Shown here piece after piece: positions 1 through 11,947 of a DNA stretch of 64,000 nt (position 1 is the stretch's first letter; each line of letters opens with the position of its first letter). This stretch comes from Poronia punctata (lineage: Eukaryota > Ascomycota > Sordariomycetes > Xylariales > Xylariaceae). Under the pieces are notes generated by a model. It was given only the letters and a program-made list of their open reading frames with translations, had not been told where the DNA came from and did not search any database. Location: assembly GCA_022579005.1 (NCBI GenBank), contig MU401469.1, positions 62,001-126,000 on the forward strand, in the 5' to 3' direction. The translations under genes were made by a program, and so were the position numbers.

Positions 1-407
1 CCTGACATCATCATTCGTTCGATTCACGATGCGGGTGTGTTGGTATACCCAGGCGTCTGTGGAGCTTGAGTCGCTTGACTGCATCTACGAGTACCTAGAT
101 GTCACTGTGTCTGTCTCAGGTCTGATTATACACAAACTTCAAAGTATATACGTGCCCATAAGTGCGTCCATATAGGTCTATCCACGCACAGTTTTGTACA
201 GGAGTGACAAGTATACATCTTGTGATTTTTCCACCTTGCTTTATGTTCACGGTGTTCCCGCGCATACAAGTCTGCACACGCCAAGTCTGTGTGTATATAT
301 AAGGCTCGGACAGTGCCCCTGTTTATGAGGCGTCCACATGCTTCGGAGCCTCAAAGCGATACCCCAGAATCATCAGAGAACTCGGAACCGCCAGTCTTTT
401 AGCTCCA
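1..407. other. 5' flank of egt1, no gene seen
   Basis: No coding region is supported here. The stretch is mixed composition and ends at the egt1 start codon. It should hold the egt1 promoter and leader; nothing in it shows that a neighbouring gene runs in from the left edge. Confidence 0.6.
294..303 (+). promoter_or_regulatory. TATA-like element upstream of egt1
   Basis: The string TATATATAAG lies about 105 bp before the egt1 ATG at 408, a plausible distance for a TATA box with a leader of some 70 nt. It is a match by eye only, and TA-rich strings are common in this genome. Confidence 0.35.
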
Positions 408-3400
408 ATGCCTTCCCTTGTCCGTCCTATCGTCGAGTGCCCAGCTCCGGGAAAACCGGTGGGGGGAGCGGATGGGCCACAAGGTAAAGTAGCGTCGTCT
501 GCCCACGTGGATATCATCGACATTCGCCGAAATACTGTCGAAGCTAGCCTCAAGGAAGAGATCCATAGCCTGTTCTTCCCTCAGGAAGGCCCCAGGAAGC
601 TCCCCACTATGTTACTTTACGACGAGAGGGGTCTTCAGCTGTTTGAAAAGGTTGGCAATGCCCCTTTCTTTATTTATCCCATTTTGACGAGCCGCCCGAA
701 ACTAACCAGGTGGTGGAGATCACATATCTCGAGGAATACTATCTCACCAATGCCGAAATACAAGTCTTGCAGCGCTCGGCCGCTGCCATTGCTAATACCG
801 TACCTTCTGGGACCATGATGGTAGAGTTAGGTAGTGGGTAAGCCATAATGCGACCTGCTGATCCACGAAAAAGCCTTATGTCCGGCAATGCAATTGACGC
901 CTCCTAGGAATCTGAGAAAGGTTGGGCTTCTTCTACGGGCGTTTGAAGATGCAGGGAAAAATATCGACTACTACGCTCTTGATCTTTCGGAGGCGGAATT
1001 GATGCGGACGTTGGCTCAGCTCCCGTCGTTTCAACATATCAGATGCCACGGTTTACTCGGTACCTATGACGACGGCCGAGAATGGTTGATGTCGCCCTCC
1101 ATCGCAGCTAAGCGAAAGTGTGTTTTACACATGGGATCTAGCATCGGTATTAAGCATGTCCACGAAAGCGGCAAGCGCGGACAAAGGAAGCTGACGGGCT
1201 CAACTAGGGAACTTCTCCCCTTCAGAGGCCGCCGGTTTCTTGCGGAGCTTCTCCGAGGTCCTCAAGCCTCAAGACAGCATGGTCCTCGGGGTAGACTCGT
1301 GCACGAATCCTTCCAAAGTATAGTAAGCATAACTAGTCCGGATTGCCTCGTTACATCCCTGTCTTATGCTCGGTTGTCGGTTGTTGGTTGTTGGCTCGAT
1401 CTATGATGTACCCCTGGGCCCTGGCTAACATGTGATACGTACAGCCATGCATACAACGGTTAGTAGAGAATGTCACCCACCTCTCACGTCCGTCCTGGAG
1501 GCAGGCTATAGACCCATACCCATAGAGTCTTGCTGATTTCTTCCAACTTCCGGAACAATGCAGACGAAGAGGGTATCACACATGCGTAAGTGGATACCAG
1601 TTCAATAGGTAACGGCCGGCCCTTTCGCGCTTATGCTGACTCGAGTTAGCTTCGTCCTCAACGGACTGAAGAACGCCAATGAAGTCCTCGGGGAGCCCGT
1701 ATTCAAACTAGATGACTGGAAGGTCATTGGTGAGTATGTGTACGACATTCAAGGTGGGCGTCATCAGGCTTTCTATTCGCCCGTGCGTGATACGGTCGTC
1801 ATGGGGGAAACCATCAGGACCCACGAGCGAATCCAAGTCGAGCAGAGCTTCAAATACTCGAAAGAAGGCTGTGACTGGCTGTGGAGATCGGCAGGGCTTC
1901 TAGAAGCGGATAGATGGATGACGGACGAGGAAGACTACGGTAAGTCCCAAGGTGTCCCCAACAACCCCCCCATGGGGATATCATCTCCTGCACCCAAGCC
2001 ACATAAGACCTACCTCTCTCCGAATTCACTCGGAAGCTTTTCCACGAATAGGCAGGCCGCAATGAATTCCACCCCCAACTTGGGTCATACCTTGGCCCAC
2101 TCAGGAGCCGGCCTGTAAAGCTTCTTGCCATGTGCCTATCAGTACCTATTAATACTTCCACCCTTCCTCCGCTGCTTAAATTTTGCGGGGGGTCGGCAAT
2201 TCACCTTCCAGGCGCTAGGCCATCGAGTAATCCGTGTCAACTGACAATTCATAGGGTTGCACCTGCTGATGAAGAACCCCTTGTCCTTCAGTTTAAACCC
2301 AGTGGAATATGCTCGGGACAGCGTCCCCCAAATGGACGACTGGACGAGCCTCTGGGCCGTCTGGGATGCCATCACCCAACAGATGTTACCCAACGAGGAA
2401 CTTCTGGACAAGCCCATCAAGCTTCGGAACGCTTGCATATTCTACTTGGGCCATATCCCGACCTTTCTGGATATCCAGTTGACGAAGACGACCGGTGATG
2501 GCCCAAGCTCACCTGCCTTTTATCACTCGATATTCGAGAGGGGTATTGACCCCGACGTCGATAACCCCGAGCACTGCCACGCGCACTCGGAGATTCCCGC
2601 TGAATGGCCGCCAGTCGACGAGATATTGGCCTATCAGAGCCGGGTCAGGGCCAGGCTGAGCAAACTGTACGAGAATGGGGTTCAGAATATCCCTAGGGGC
2701 ATTGCCAGGGCCATCTGGGTCGGCTTCGAGCACGAAGTCATGCATATGGAGACGTTGCTCTACATACTACTCCAAAGCGACAAGACGCTCCCGCCGCCCG
2801 GTATACCAGCCCCTGATTTCAAAAGTTTGGCGCGGGATGCGAAGCTGCTGAGGGTCGAAAACAAGTGGTTTGATATACCGGAGCAAGACGTCACCTTGGG
2901 CATGGATGATCCTGAAAATGTGGAAGAGTCGGAGACATATTTCGGATGGTGAGCTACGATAAACCTTGTCTCCTTTAGTCGTGGCCACAGTGAAATAGGC
3001 TAACTGGTGATGTGGTAGGGACAATGAGAAACCAGCACGACGTGTGCATGTGCATTCCTTCCAGGCTAAAGGGAGACCAATAACCAATGAAGAGGTAAGG
3101 AGGGAGTTATCTAGAGTAGCGTCGTTACTACTTACATATCAGGAAAGAAACCTCGCTAATGTCGAAGATAGTACGGCCGATACCTATACGAAACCAAGGC
3201 GGACAATATCCCAGCGTCATGGGCTACAAAACAAGACTCATCGCCACACAACAACGGCGGTGGGTCCAATGGACACGACCAATTCACTAGAGATGAGTCG
3301 GGCTTGCCAGACTCGTTCGTCCGAGAAAAGTTCGTCCGCACGGTATACGGGCTCGTGCCCCTCAAGTATGCCCTCGACTGGCCAGTCTTCGCCTCCTACG

Positions 3401-4407
3401 ACGAACTCAATGGCTGCGCGGCGTGGATGGGCGGACGCATTCCCACTCTTGAGGAAGCCCGTAGTATCTATAAGCATGTCGAGGTCATGAAGAGGAAGGA
3501 AGCCGAGAGGCAACTCGGAGCAACAGTTCCGGCTGTAAACGGGTAGGTCCCACCGGCCCCCTTTTCTCCTCCTCCTTTCTCTCCATCCCTTCCATCGCCC
3601 TCTCATTCCCTCACCAACATGGCAGTCTTAAAGGGAGTTTGACAATATACCACCCCTATCATGATAAGGAGACTAGTTCCCACCAAAATATGTGAAGTCG
3701 TCACCGCGGCTAATGTTGAAAACCTTCAGACATCTCGTCAACGACGGTGTAGAGGAGACCCCCCCATCCCCACCATACTCTTCATCCGTCGTCGATGACA
3801 CTTCTTCTTCTTCTTCATCTTCTTCTTGGGGATGTTCCCGTTCCCGAGAAGACCTCTTCATCGACCTCGCGGGCGCCAACGTCGGCTTCCAAAACTGGCA
3901 CCCCGTCCCAGTGACGGACAAAGAAAAACAACTGGCCGGCCAGGCCGACCTAGGAGGCGTGTGGGAATGGACGAGCTCGCCGTTACGGAAACACGAGGGT
4001 TTCGAGCCCATGTCTCTTTACCCGCTTTATACCGGTTAGTTTTGAAATCCTTCCCTCCCCTTTTTTTACCATCATCCCCAAAACAAAATTACATGATGGT
4101 TGATTTACTTACCCAAAAAAATTAAAAAATTTGCAGCGGATTTCTTCGACGATAAACATAATGTCGTCCTTGGAGGTTCATGGGCTACGCATCCTCGTAT
4201 TGCTGGTAGAAAGTCATTGTACGTTTTTCATCATTATCATTTTATCTTTTTCTTTCTTTCTTTCCCCTCGCGGACCCCGATTTTTTTTTTTTTTTCTACA
4301 TACGTACGTCTTTTGTCTAACGCAATCATAGTGTCAATTGGTATCAGCGAAACTATCCCTACGCATGGGTCGGCGCCCGACTTGTACGAGATATTAAGAA
4401 AGAATGA
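408..4407 (+). CDS. egt1: Ergothioneine biosynthesis protein Egt1 (EgtD-EgtB fusion)
   Basis: Fungal bifunctional enzyme: an EgtD-type SAM-dependent domain trimethylates histidine to hercynine, and an EgtB-type non-haem-iron domain joins hercynine and cysteine as the sulfoxide. I place 13 exons: 408-650, 719-837, 908-1146, 1208-1322, 1445-1458, 1564-1585, 1650-1939, 2255-2948, 3019-3094, 3172-3542, 3730-4034, 4137-4218, 4332-4407. They sum to 881 codons plus stop with phases in register. Visible motifs are the SAM-binding VELGSGNLRK, HLLGTYDDGREW in the methyltransferase half, the DinB-type iron motif HEVMHME (H-x3-H-x-E) after the linker, and the FGE-sulfatase-like end GGSWATHPRIAGR with NWYQRNYPYAW. 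Two micro-exons (14 and 22 nt) and a 315-bp intron (1940-2254) make it look broken at first sight, but it is intact. A Ser-rich insert (TSSSSSSSSW) interrupts the EgtB half. Confidence 0.96.
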
Positions 4408-5326
4408 AAACCTCACAGTTACAACACGACCCAACAAGAGAAGAGAAAAAGACGAAATAAAAAAAATAAAAATAAAAATGAAAAATGAAAAAGGAAAACC
4501 TAAAATGAATGAGCATACGATACGAGGAAAAACCTTTACACACAGTCATAATAATGTCAGCTATCTAAGGTATCTAATCCAACAAAAAAGGGGAACGAAC
4601 AAGTTACAACACGAGAATCGTTTACTCTTTTTTTCTTCTTTTCTTCTTTTTTTAAATACTTTCATTGGAATCATTTGTTTGTTATTTGTATTTTTGTTCT
4701 GTTTTTACTTATTTATTCCTCCCACTCACTCCACTTGCTCTCGTTTCCTTCATATCTTTCCGGATCTGTCAACGAAAGAAAAACTCGGCTATGGCGCCGA
4801 ATCTACTTTACAGTTCGATCCTTATCTTCCTTCCATGTAGCTCTTGGGCTCCCGTGACCTTTCTTTATTCCCTCTCGCTCGCCTTTTTTCTATGGGAGGC
4901 CTTTTCCACAATAGAAAAACAAAAGTACTCCTACTCCTTGCTCTTTGATGTCTTTTGCTTGAGAAAGAAGAGGAAAGAAAAGATCGGAGTATCTTCGTCC
5001 CTCGTTGATTAATTCTTGCCAAGCCAAGACGACAAGCAGTAGCATTTAGCTGTTGTTGTTGTCGCTGTTGTCCAACATGTGAAAACGGATAAGCAGTTCC
5101 TTAACAGAAAGCATATGCATGGCACATGAGCTTCCTTCTTTCCACTCTACGCTTCTCAATGTGTACGATGGCGAGCGTATCCCCCACTTCCCCTGGACGA
5201 ATATCTAACCATAACGTATCTGGCCTTCCTCGTGACAGACAATAGATGCTGTTTGTTTGTGTATAGAGAGGGTAAAGAAAGGACTCAGCTCCCCCATCCC
5301 GAGTACGAGACATATTGTGCAATTTT
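4408..5326. other. Convergent intergenic region, egt1/eIF2B-alpha
   Basis: This holds the two facing 3' ends. It is rich in A and T homopolymer tracts (A-rich around 4440-4500, T-rich around 4620-4720) and a CT-rich stretch near 4860-4890. Open frames here are low-complexity Phe/Leu or Lys runs and are not supported as genes. Confidence 0.6.
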
Positions 5327-6662
5327 CTAGCTGACAAACATGTCAATGACCTTGTGCTCCATCGCCACCGTAGATAAGACGCCCTCATCGCAGATGAAGC
5401 TGGCAATCAGCTCGGGCGGCGTGAAGTCAAGAGGCGTCGCTGATTGAGTCTCTCTAGCCTTCTTCTCGTCCTCGGTATCATCGGCCGGGTTCCCCTTATA
5501 ATAAGGATTACCAACTTGCACAAGGCCGTCCTCGGGCTTCTTTTCCGTGTAGAATTCGAGCAACCGCTGCTTGAACTGCCGACAGTTGAAATGGAACTGG
5601 TCTTCGGGAAACGTCTGACCCAATTTATGCAATTCGGCAGCGACGCAGAAAGGCTTGTTATCAGCCTGCGCCAGTTTGGCCAGCTGGTACGTGCCCAGTC
5701 GGCTAATAATCCCGCCTTGCGCCGTGATGGCCTCGGCGCCAACAAGCACCAGATCAACATTTGCCATGACGTGCGCCACGCTGCCTTCGGCGATAGTGGC
5801 GACAGGCACGCCCTTGGCCCGGAGCATCGATACGATCTTGTTGCTTTCTGCCTGGCGGGTCTCGCTTACGGCGTACACGACCTTGAAGCGTCGGCGCGCG
5901 TCCCCGTCGACTCCTCGTTCGGCGGCCCGGCTTAATAGCGTGCCTACGACGCGGGATCCGCCGTGCGTGAGGACTATGCTTTCGTCTTCGATCAGATGTC
6001 TGCAAAGCACAAACTCATTCGTTAGCAAAATCCCTTTCCTCTCGAGTAGAAATCAATTGCCAAGGTTGGTTTACCGTCCAGCAGCAGCAATCTTCTCCCT
6101 AGCATCCTTTGCCCTAGTGGCGAACAACCTCGCATTCCTCAACAAATGATTCCTTATCCCTACAAACTGCTGATCTTGATCATCACTCGCCGAACCTGAA
6201 CCTGCACCACCACCACTAGGAAACTTCCTAAGTTCCCTAACGAGATACTGCTTGAAGAAATCCGACCCATGTCTAACAGCCATCGGGTTCGCCACCGAAG
6301 GAGATTTCGCCAACCTGTCCGACTGCGCCTCCACGAGCTTCATAGTCTCGAAGGCGGTAGTGGCGGACGAGGCGCCCAGGGCTTCGATCAAGGCTTCGAT
6401 CGTCGCTATCGGGACCGTTAGGTCCGGGTCGTCGGATAGGAGACGGTGGTAGGTTGTTACGATGCTGGAAACAAAAATGGTCTCTATGTCAGTTACATTT
6501 TTTTTTTTTCGAGGCGGTCTTTTTTTCATCTGTTGCTGTCGTTGCTGTTGTTGTTGTTGTTGCTGTTCTTGTTTTCTTGACTTGAACTTACTCGAATGAT
6601 TCGATATCTGGGTCTGGATTGCTTCGGATCGGCAATTGTTGCCTGCCATCTTGGTCTGCCAT
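5327..6662 (-). CDS. GCN3: Translation initiation factor eIF2B subunit alpha
   Basis: Regulatory alpha subunit of the eIF2B guanine-nucleotide exchange factor, which recharges eIF2 with GTP and senses phosphorylated eIF2 (general amino-acid control). Exons on the minus strand: 6662-6592, 6464-6075, 5999-5327, giving 377 aa. The first exon encodes MADQDGRQQLPIRSNPDPD; splicing gives the family-typical run FDIVTTYHRLLSDDPDLTVP. The C-terminal Rossmann-like part shows HGGSRVV, VVYAVSETRQ, GAEAITAQGGIISRLGTYQ and the conserved end PELIASFICDEG. It is slightly longer than the human protein because of a Gly/Ser insert (GGGAGSGSASDD) before the Rossmann half. Intron 1 (6465-6591) carries a CAA/CAG repeat on the coding strand. 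The alternative AUG 13 nt downstream is discussed as a finding. Confidence 0.95.
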
Positions 6663-7521
6663 GCGCGCAAATTCTCGATTCTCAGTTTCTCGTTTCGTTT
6701 GGTCGTAGATGGAAATGTTGTGAATGTCGTAAAACCTCGAAATGTTGTAACGATCGATAGCAAGTATGTAAAGAGAAGATGGGGAGGAAGAAGAGAGAGA
6801 GAGGGGGGGAAAGGATTAGGTTAGGTAACTATTTAAACAAAGCACAGGCAAAGGGAGTTAGTTGTGTTGACACAATATGCTTTGAATTCGCACTTTCAGT
6901 TTCCATGCAAGTTGAAGTTAATAAATCTCGAGCTACCCCCCTACGAACTTCCAAGGTCCAGGTATCCAGAAAATATCCAGGTTAGATAGGTAGGTGACAG
7001 AAGATGAGTCAAATCGCGGGGCAGTTCTTGCATGGTGGATGTGGGAATTTTTAGGTTCGACGTCAGTAGCAAACCTACCCCTCCATCTACATTTACCCCT
7101 TTCAGCACCAACACGTACTCGTACATGTATTCGTGCCTGTGTTTAATGTATGCCGGCCTTCAATTATCATCACAGGAAGTATTTTGAATGTGTGTATAAA
7201 CTCCGGTCCTTACTGGGTTCATTACCGGAATTATGTTCCGAGCTTGATTAATTCATAACAGAAACTCAATTTAAAGGTACTTGCTGGAATCCCATTATTC
7301 CATTTCACTCGCCCCACAATCCTATCGAGAGCCAGGGACGATCATGGCGCGTCACTTCTTCAGCATCACATCCATGTCGTACCTGGATCTTGTGTAAGTA
7401 AGGATAATGTACCCCCCCTTCCTTACAGAAAGCTTATCCCGCTTTTACTAAGTGTGTATCTTTATGCGTTTTTGAATTGCACCATCACCCCGTAATATCC
7501 CAAGTAAACAAGTTTGTTTCA
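6663..7521. other. Intergenic: eIF2B-alpha promoter and GDI1 3' flank
   Basis: Both neighbours are on the minus strand, so this is the promoter side of eIF2B-alpha and the downstream side of GDI1. No gene is supported. A purine-rich block sits at 6779-6818. Confidence 0.6.
6779..6818 (-). promoter_or_regulatory. CT-rich (coding strand) promoter block of eIF2B-alpha
   Basis: The plus strand is almost pure purine here, so the transcribed orientation of eIF2B-alpha has a long CT block about 120-155 bp before its ATG. CT-rich boxes near transcription starts are known in filamentous-fungal housekeeping promoters; assigning that role here is inference. Confidence 0.35.
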
Positions 7522-9466
7522 TCACTCATCCGTAACCTGGAGATCTCGTAGACCCTCGACTTGCAGCTCTTCACCTGTAGCACGATGATAGATATCCTTC
7601 ACGTCATCCGTCGTGGTCTCAAAGTGCGATGTGGCATCGTAGCTCTTCGAGATGAAGATGTGATTTTCTCTGCCATCATCGATAGGCTCGTAAAGCGGTA
7701 TCGGAGGACCCTAATGATGTGTTAGTCATGCTGAAAACCGCGACGGCGTAATCACAACCGGTACGTACCATAAATTGTTCCTCAATCTTGCCCAGGCGCT
7801 CTAGACCAGGCTGAAGTTCCAGGTGGTGGTTGGACGTCGACTCGGCAATCGTCGACACAATTGCGATGTAGTAGCCCTTGGGACACACATTATGCGCCGA
7901 AGATACGCATGCGATATAAATGTCTTTTGCCCAGTTAGCTTCCCATGTTGTTAACTCGGAATCTTGCTTCGCTTACCATTCTTACGGCCGACCTGGGACT
8001 GGGGAATGATGAGCTGGGAAGAGTCTGCGTCGTTGGTGCCGGCCAGAGGGTGTTTTAATACACAGATGGCCTTGAGCACATGCCCAACCACCTTGACCTT
8101 GTCGGGGAAGTAGGAGGGATCACCCAGGATCATGTCTCCCTTGGTCTCGAATGCAATGTGCTCAGGGCTCTCAGGGTTCCCCATGGTGGCCTTGATGCCC
8201 ACAGCTTTGCTTCCTTCGTACACAATCTCATTGACTGCCGTGTTCAGCATGTATGTGCCACCGTAAATAGCCGATAGGCGGGCAAACCCTTGTGGCAGCT
8301 CGCCCAGACCGTACAGGGGGTAGATATATGGCGACTTGCCGTATCTCGCTACCGAGTTTCCGTAGAGGCGAATGCGTGCGATGGCATCGGGTGCTTGACC
8401 TGGCGTCTCGATGTAGCTGTCGTCCAAATACAATGCCATGGCATGGCCAATGAAGTCCCGTGTACCGGTCTCTAATCCAAACTTATCGTACACCTCTTTC
8501 ATCGTACACTTGTTGATGTCAAGACCTGGCCGTAATAAAGTCGGTCAGCTTTCCGTCGTCTCCTTAGCAGTGGTAATGGCGATACTCACCCTTGTGCGTA
8601 GCAGAGTCGTTGATCTCAAAGGTGCCGACCCACTCGATAAAGCTCTTCATGCGTCTCTTCTCAAAGATGCCCATGAGCGGGGATTTGAGAGCTTCCCCGG
8701 CATCCGAGGGGACCTTGGCGACAGTAGCTTTAGAGCCAGCGCCTTGCTGTACGTAGCTACCAGCGACCTGTTTGAACTCGAGGTAACGAGTGACGTCGGT
8801 GGATACGAGGATGTTTGTCAGTTGACCCGACGACATCAGCAGCTTTGGAACTAGATCGATGTTCCAGTCGTTGGCTCGGCCGTACTTTTTCCATGGTTCA
8901 TCGCCTTCTGTGTAGTTGCCGTACTTTTTGAAGAGCTATCGGATCACAAGACAGATCAGCTACTATTTCTAGTGGGAAGTTGTGGAACAAGCCGGTGGTA
9001 GCACGGGTGACGATAAAATAGGGGGACGTGGGGTATGTACCGTCTCGAGATTTACGGACGCGGCCTCTCTATAAATATCACCGTTAGCAAAACAGGCGGA
9101 AAGAGACTGGAAATATGCGAAATAGAAGAGGTAGAAATCGCTTGACGCAGCTACGTACCCTCCATAGTGGTCATTCCGGTCGATGTGCAGAACCTTCTTG
9201 CCTTTGACGCTCAGAACACTTTTAGATCACACATGTTAGTCCGTACTGGTTGGAGATCCCAGGATTAACCCCTGGCGGCAACTATAAGCATACCCAGAGA
9301 GAATGCACTCGGTCAAGCCTATCTACAGTTAGTATATATGCGTTCCCTGTCATGTTCGTGGCGTATGTCTTTCGCGTTCGGGTGCAAATGTTGGAAGGTG
9401 AATGCGGGGCTGGAACATACCGGTGCCCAGCACGATGACATCGTATTTGGGGGCGATCTCATCCAT
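7522..9466 (-). CDS. GDI1: Rab GDP-dissociation inhibitor
   Basis: Extracts GDP-bound, prenylated Rab GTPases from membranes and returns them to donor compartments; cytosolic, essential for vesicle traffic. Eight exons on the minus strand: 9466-9421, 9318-9294, 9218-9159, 9068-9041, 8935-8590, 8525-7977, 7923-7769, 7710-7522, total 465 aa, the usual length for GDI. The N-terminus MDEIAPKYDVIVLGTGLTEC is the FAD-fold-like GxGxxx signature, followed by GKKVLHIDRNDHYGGEAASV and then KYGRANDWNIDLVPKLLM, all Rab-binding-platform segments. Further on are ARLSAIYGGTYMLN and the end HFETTTDDVKDIYHRATGEE. The first four exons are only 25-60 nt, so gene finders may start the model too late. The 5'-most ATG is chosen because it restores the conserved N-terminus. 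Confidence 0.95.
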
Positions 9467-10518
9467 GGCCGGTTGTGATTATGTGCTTCGACGGGATTAA
9501 CAAGGGGCAGAGTAGAATCAGTGTTGTAGATGGACTTGTACAGAAATATCTTAGAATCAAGGCCAAGCTATTTATCTTCTCTTCAAACTATCGGTGAGCA
9601 CGTCTAGTAGGAAAAGGAGTGGTAATGTTATGGATTGGGGGTGTCGTGGTCAAGGTGGATGAGGGAGGGGCAGAACTTGGGGCTCATTTGTTTAGGTAGG
9701 GACTACCTAGCAGTCCGGCAATGATGCTCGAGACCATAACTAAGGCAGTTAAGGTACCTATAAGATGAGGGGACCGCCCATAGCTGTGGCCAATGAGCAG
9801 CTATTGAAACCCAAGTTAAGATTGTATATGTAGAATCATTTTGTCCCTATCTTATGAAGTACAGCTAACTCGTACCTTTGTGTGGTTAGAACATGTTAAA
9901 CACGATGCGACCCTGCAGACCTACATAGTAGGTACCTACTAGTCTAGCCTAGGTACTTGTAACATCTAAACTTGATATTGATATATTATGTGCCTTTTTA
10001 TATTCTGTTTCATCTACACTAAAATAGTTTGTAGCTGGATGTTGCAAAGAAATTGACTACAAGAATAGGGTGGTTAGTGTTATTGCACGTCCTTTTCCTC
10101 ACCCCCTCCTCCTTGTGCTCCAACAAAGAGTGAATTCTCCTAAATTCCATCATCGGAGAATGTCTGACAAGAACCCAAGAGGGCATGTTTCATACGGTTA
10201 ATGTCTTCTGCTTTGTCTCATTTCTCACATGCTGATCGTTGGTTCAAACAATGGGAATATGTTACAGTATTAAGGCGCCGATGACAAGCCCCAGCTCTCG
10301 GTGCCGTTTTCAGCACACTAGAGCCTATCGAGTATGTCGTGAACGAGCAAGGCTGTCTATCTAAGTTAGACATGTTTACAGTACATAGCTCCATCGCCGG
10401 GCTCCCTCTTATAGATTTCGAAACAATGATGTTTTACACGATGCCAATCCCTTGACCTCGACCTTCTTGCAAATAGTTTGCCCGCTGTCTTGTGATGATT
10501 CCGCAAGCTAGCCCAGTT
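9467..10518. other. Intergenic: GDI1 promoter, uL29m 3' flank
   Basis: No gene is supported. The stretch includes short ACCTA/TAGGT strings (for example around 9928-9958) and otherwise ordinary mixed sequence. Confidence 0.6.
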
Positions 10519-11373
10519 TTAGGGCTTCGTGACCGGCTCTTGAGCCTCTGTCGGTTTGCTTGGCGCTGGCTCTTCTGCCATGAAGCCCGCGGGTTTGTCG
10601 CCAGTAGGAGTAGTATTCTCCACGGGGAGCTCTTCCTCGAGATAGTCCTTCGGGGTAAAGGGGCTCTGCGTATTATTCAGGTCGATCTCAGGGTCCGTCT
10701 CTGCCAGCTTCCTAGCATCCTCCCATGCATACCATCGCTCGGTCAATGCGTGCCTGATCGATCTCATCGTCGTCCGAACCTGATTGAAAATGTAGTTTTA
10801 GTACCAAGAAGCTCTATCGAGTCCCAATTCCAAGAGCCCACTCACCTCCCTGAGCCTTGCGGCTCCCTCCTCAGCACCCTCTGGTAGCTTCAGCCGGCTC
10901 CTCTCCTTGCGCAACGTAAAGATGCGGTTCTGTTCCTTGATGCACACCCACCAGAGCTTATGTAGGTCCTCCCAGCTCTTGTGTCGCAGCTCCTCGACGG
11001 TCCATCCCCGGCCGTGTTCCGTGGACTCATCCGGCGTGATTAGCGACGAGTCCTTTGAATAGAAGAAATCCCAAAGCCCGTGATTGGGATCGACCTTCAC
11101 TTTCGGTTTGTACTTGGTAGGCGCTGGGACGTCCTCTTTGTCGATGTTCATCCGGAACCGCGTACCCGACCTGTATATGCTGCTGAGACCGCGGAGACGG
11201 TTATTATCGCGGCGAGGTCGTCTGTTGTTGTATTCGGGGGTCGAGGAGAAGGAACATTTTTGCGATGAAGCCGTAGACAGACCGATACCTATCGTAGTGT
11301 GGCCGGTGGGAAAGATTTTAGTAGGATGCACTATCCGACATATTGAGGAGCGGAGGGAGCCTGATGCCGCCAT
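10519..11373 (-). CDS. MRPL4: Mitochondrial large-subunit ribosomal protein uL29m (MRP-L47 family)
   Basis: Component of the mitochondrial 54S large subunit near the exit tunnel. Two exons, 11373-10846 and 10779-10519, encode 262 aa; the 66-bp intron (10780-10845) is GT..AG and phase 0. The first ~70 residues are rich in Ser, Arg and Thr with few acids (MAASGSLRSSICRIVHPTK), as expected for a mitochondrial targeting peptide. The family signature is RGWTVEELRHKSWEDLHKLW followed by WVCIKEQNRIFTLRKERSR, then VRTTMRSIRHALTERWYAWE in exon 2. The last ~60 residues are acidic and Pro/Thr-rich and look disordered. The name follows yeast Mrpl4; the assignment rests on the MRP-L47 motif. Confidence 0.92.
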
Positions 11374-11947
11374 TGTTCAATGGTGCGGCGGATTCGGGAT
11401 GGAAAATGGCAGACGCGACAGCTTGTTCTATCGCGGACCTCGATTTCGCTACCTTCCAGTTGCCAGAGGTACCTCCCAATAGAAATTTTGGGTTAATCCG
11501 GGGCAAGAAATTCCGGAGTACGATATGCAATTCTTAGTCAGCTGCAAGGGGGAGCTGTAGGCCCATTTTTCTACTTCCAGGATCATAGGATTCGAGAGTT
11601 GAATATCCCCTCTATATGCTTCTAATTCTCGTATGTAACAGACTTGTGGCTATTGTAATATACACGACAGCTATCGGAGCTCACATTTGAGTATAATGTA
11701 ACCTAACCGTGAGGATATCACAAGCAGATTACAGGCACATGAACTTCAATATAATACTCGACTAGACTCTGGCCTAGTTTCGGCTTATTATACTTCTATA
11801 TATACCTACTTTTAATCCTATTTCATTACATACGGTATCTTGGAGTAAATCACCATGGTTTCCCATTCTGATGAATGGCGATATCATGCTGTTTCCGGGA
11901 ATGTTCCACGTGTGTGAATTCCTGGGGAATAATTATTAGGGCTGTCA
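11374..11947. other. Intergenic: uL29m promoter, ABC transporter 3' flank
   Basis: The right half is AT-rich (11640-11830) with several TATA-like strings. No coding region is supported. Confidence 0.6.

Noticed and set aside
408..4407. Apparent frameshifts and breaks in egt1
   Set aside because: Every break resolves as a GT..AG intron; the 13 exons join in phase to 881 codons with the family motifs intact.
4100..4840. 246-aa frame after egt1
   Set aside because: It reads through egt1 introns and then A/T-rich downstream DNA.
5444..5935. 163-aa frame on the plus strand
   Set aside because: Antisense to conserved eIF2B-alpha exon 3.
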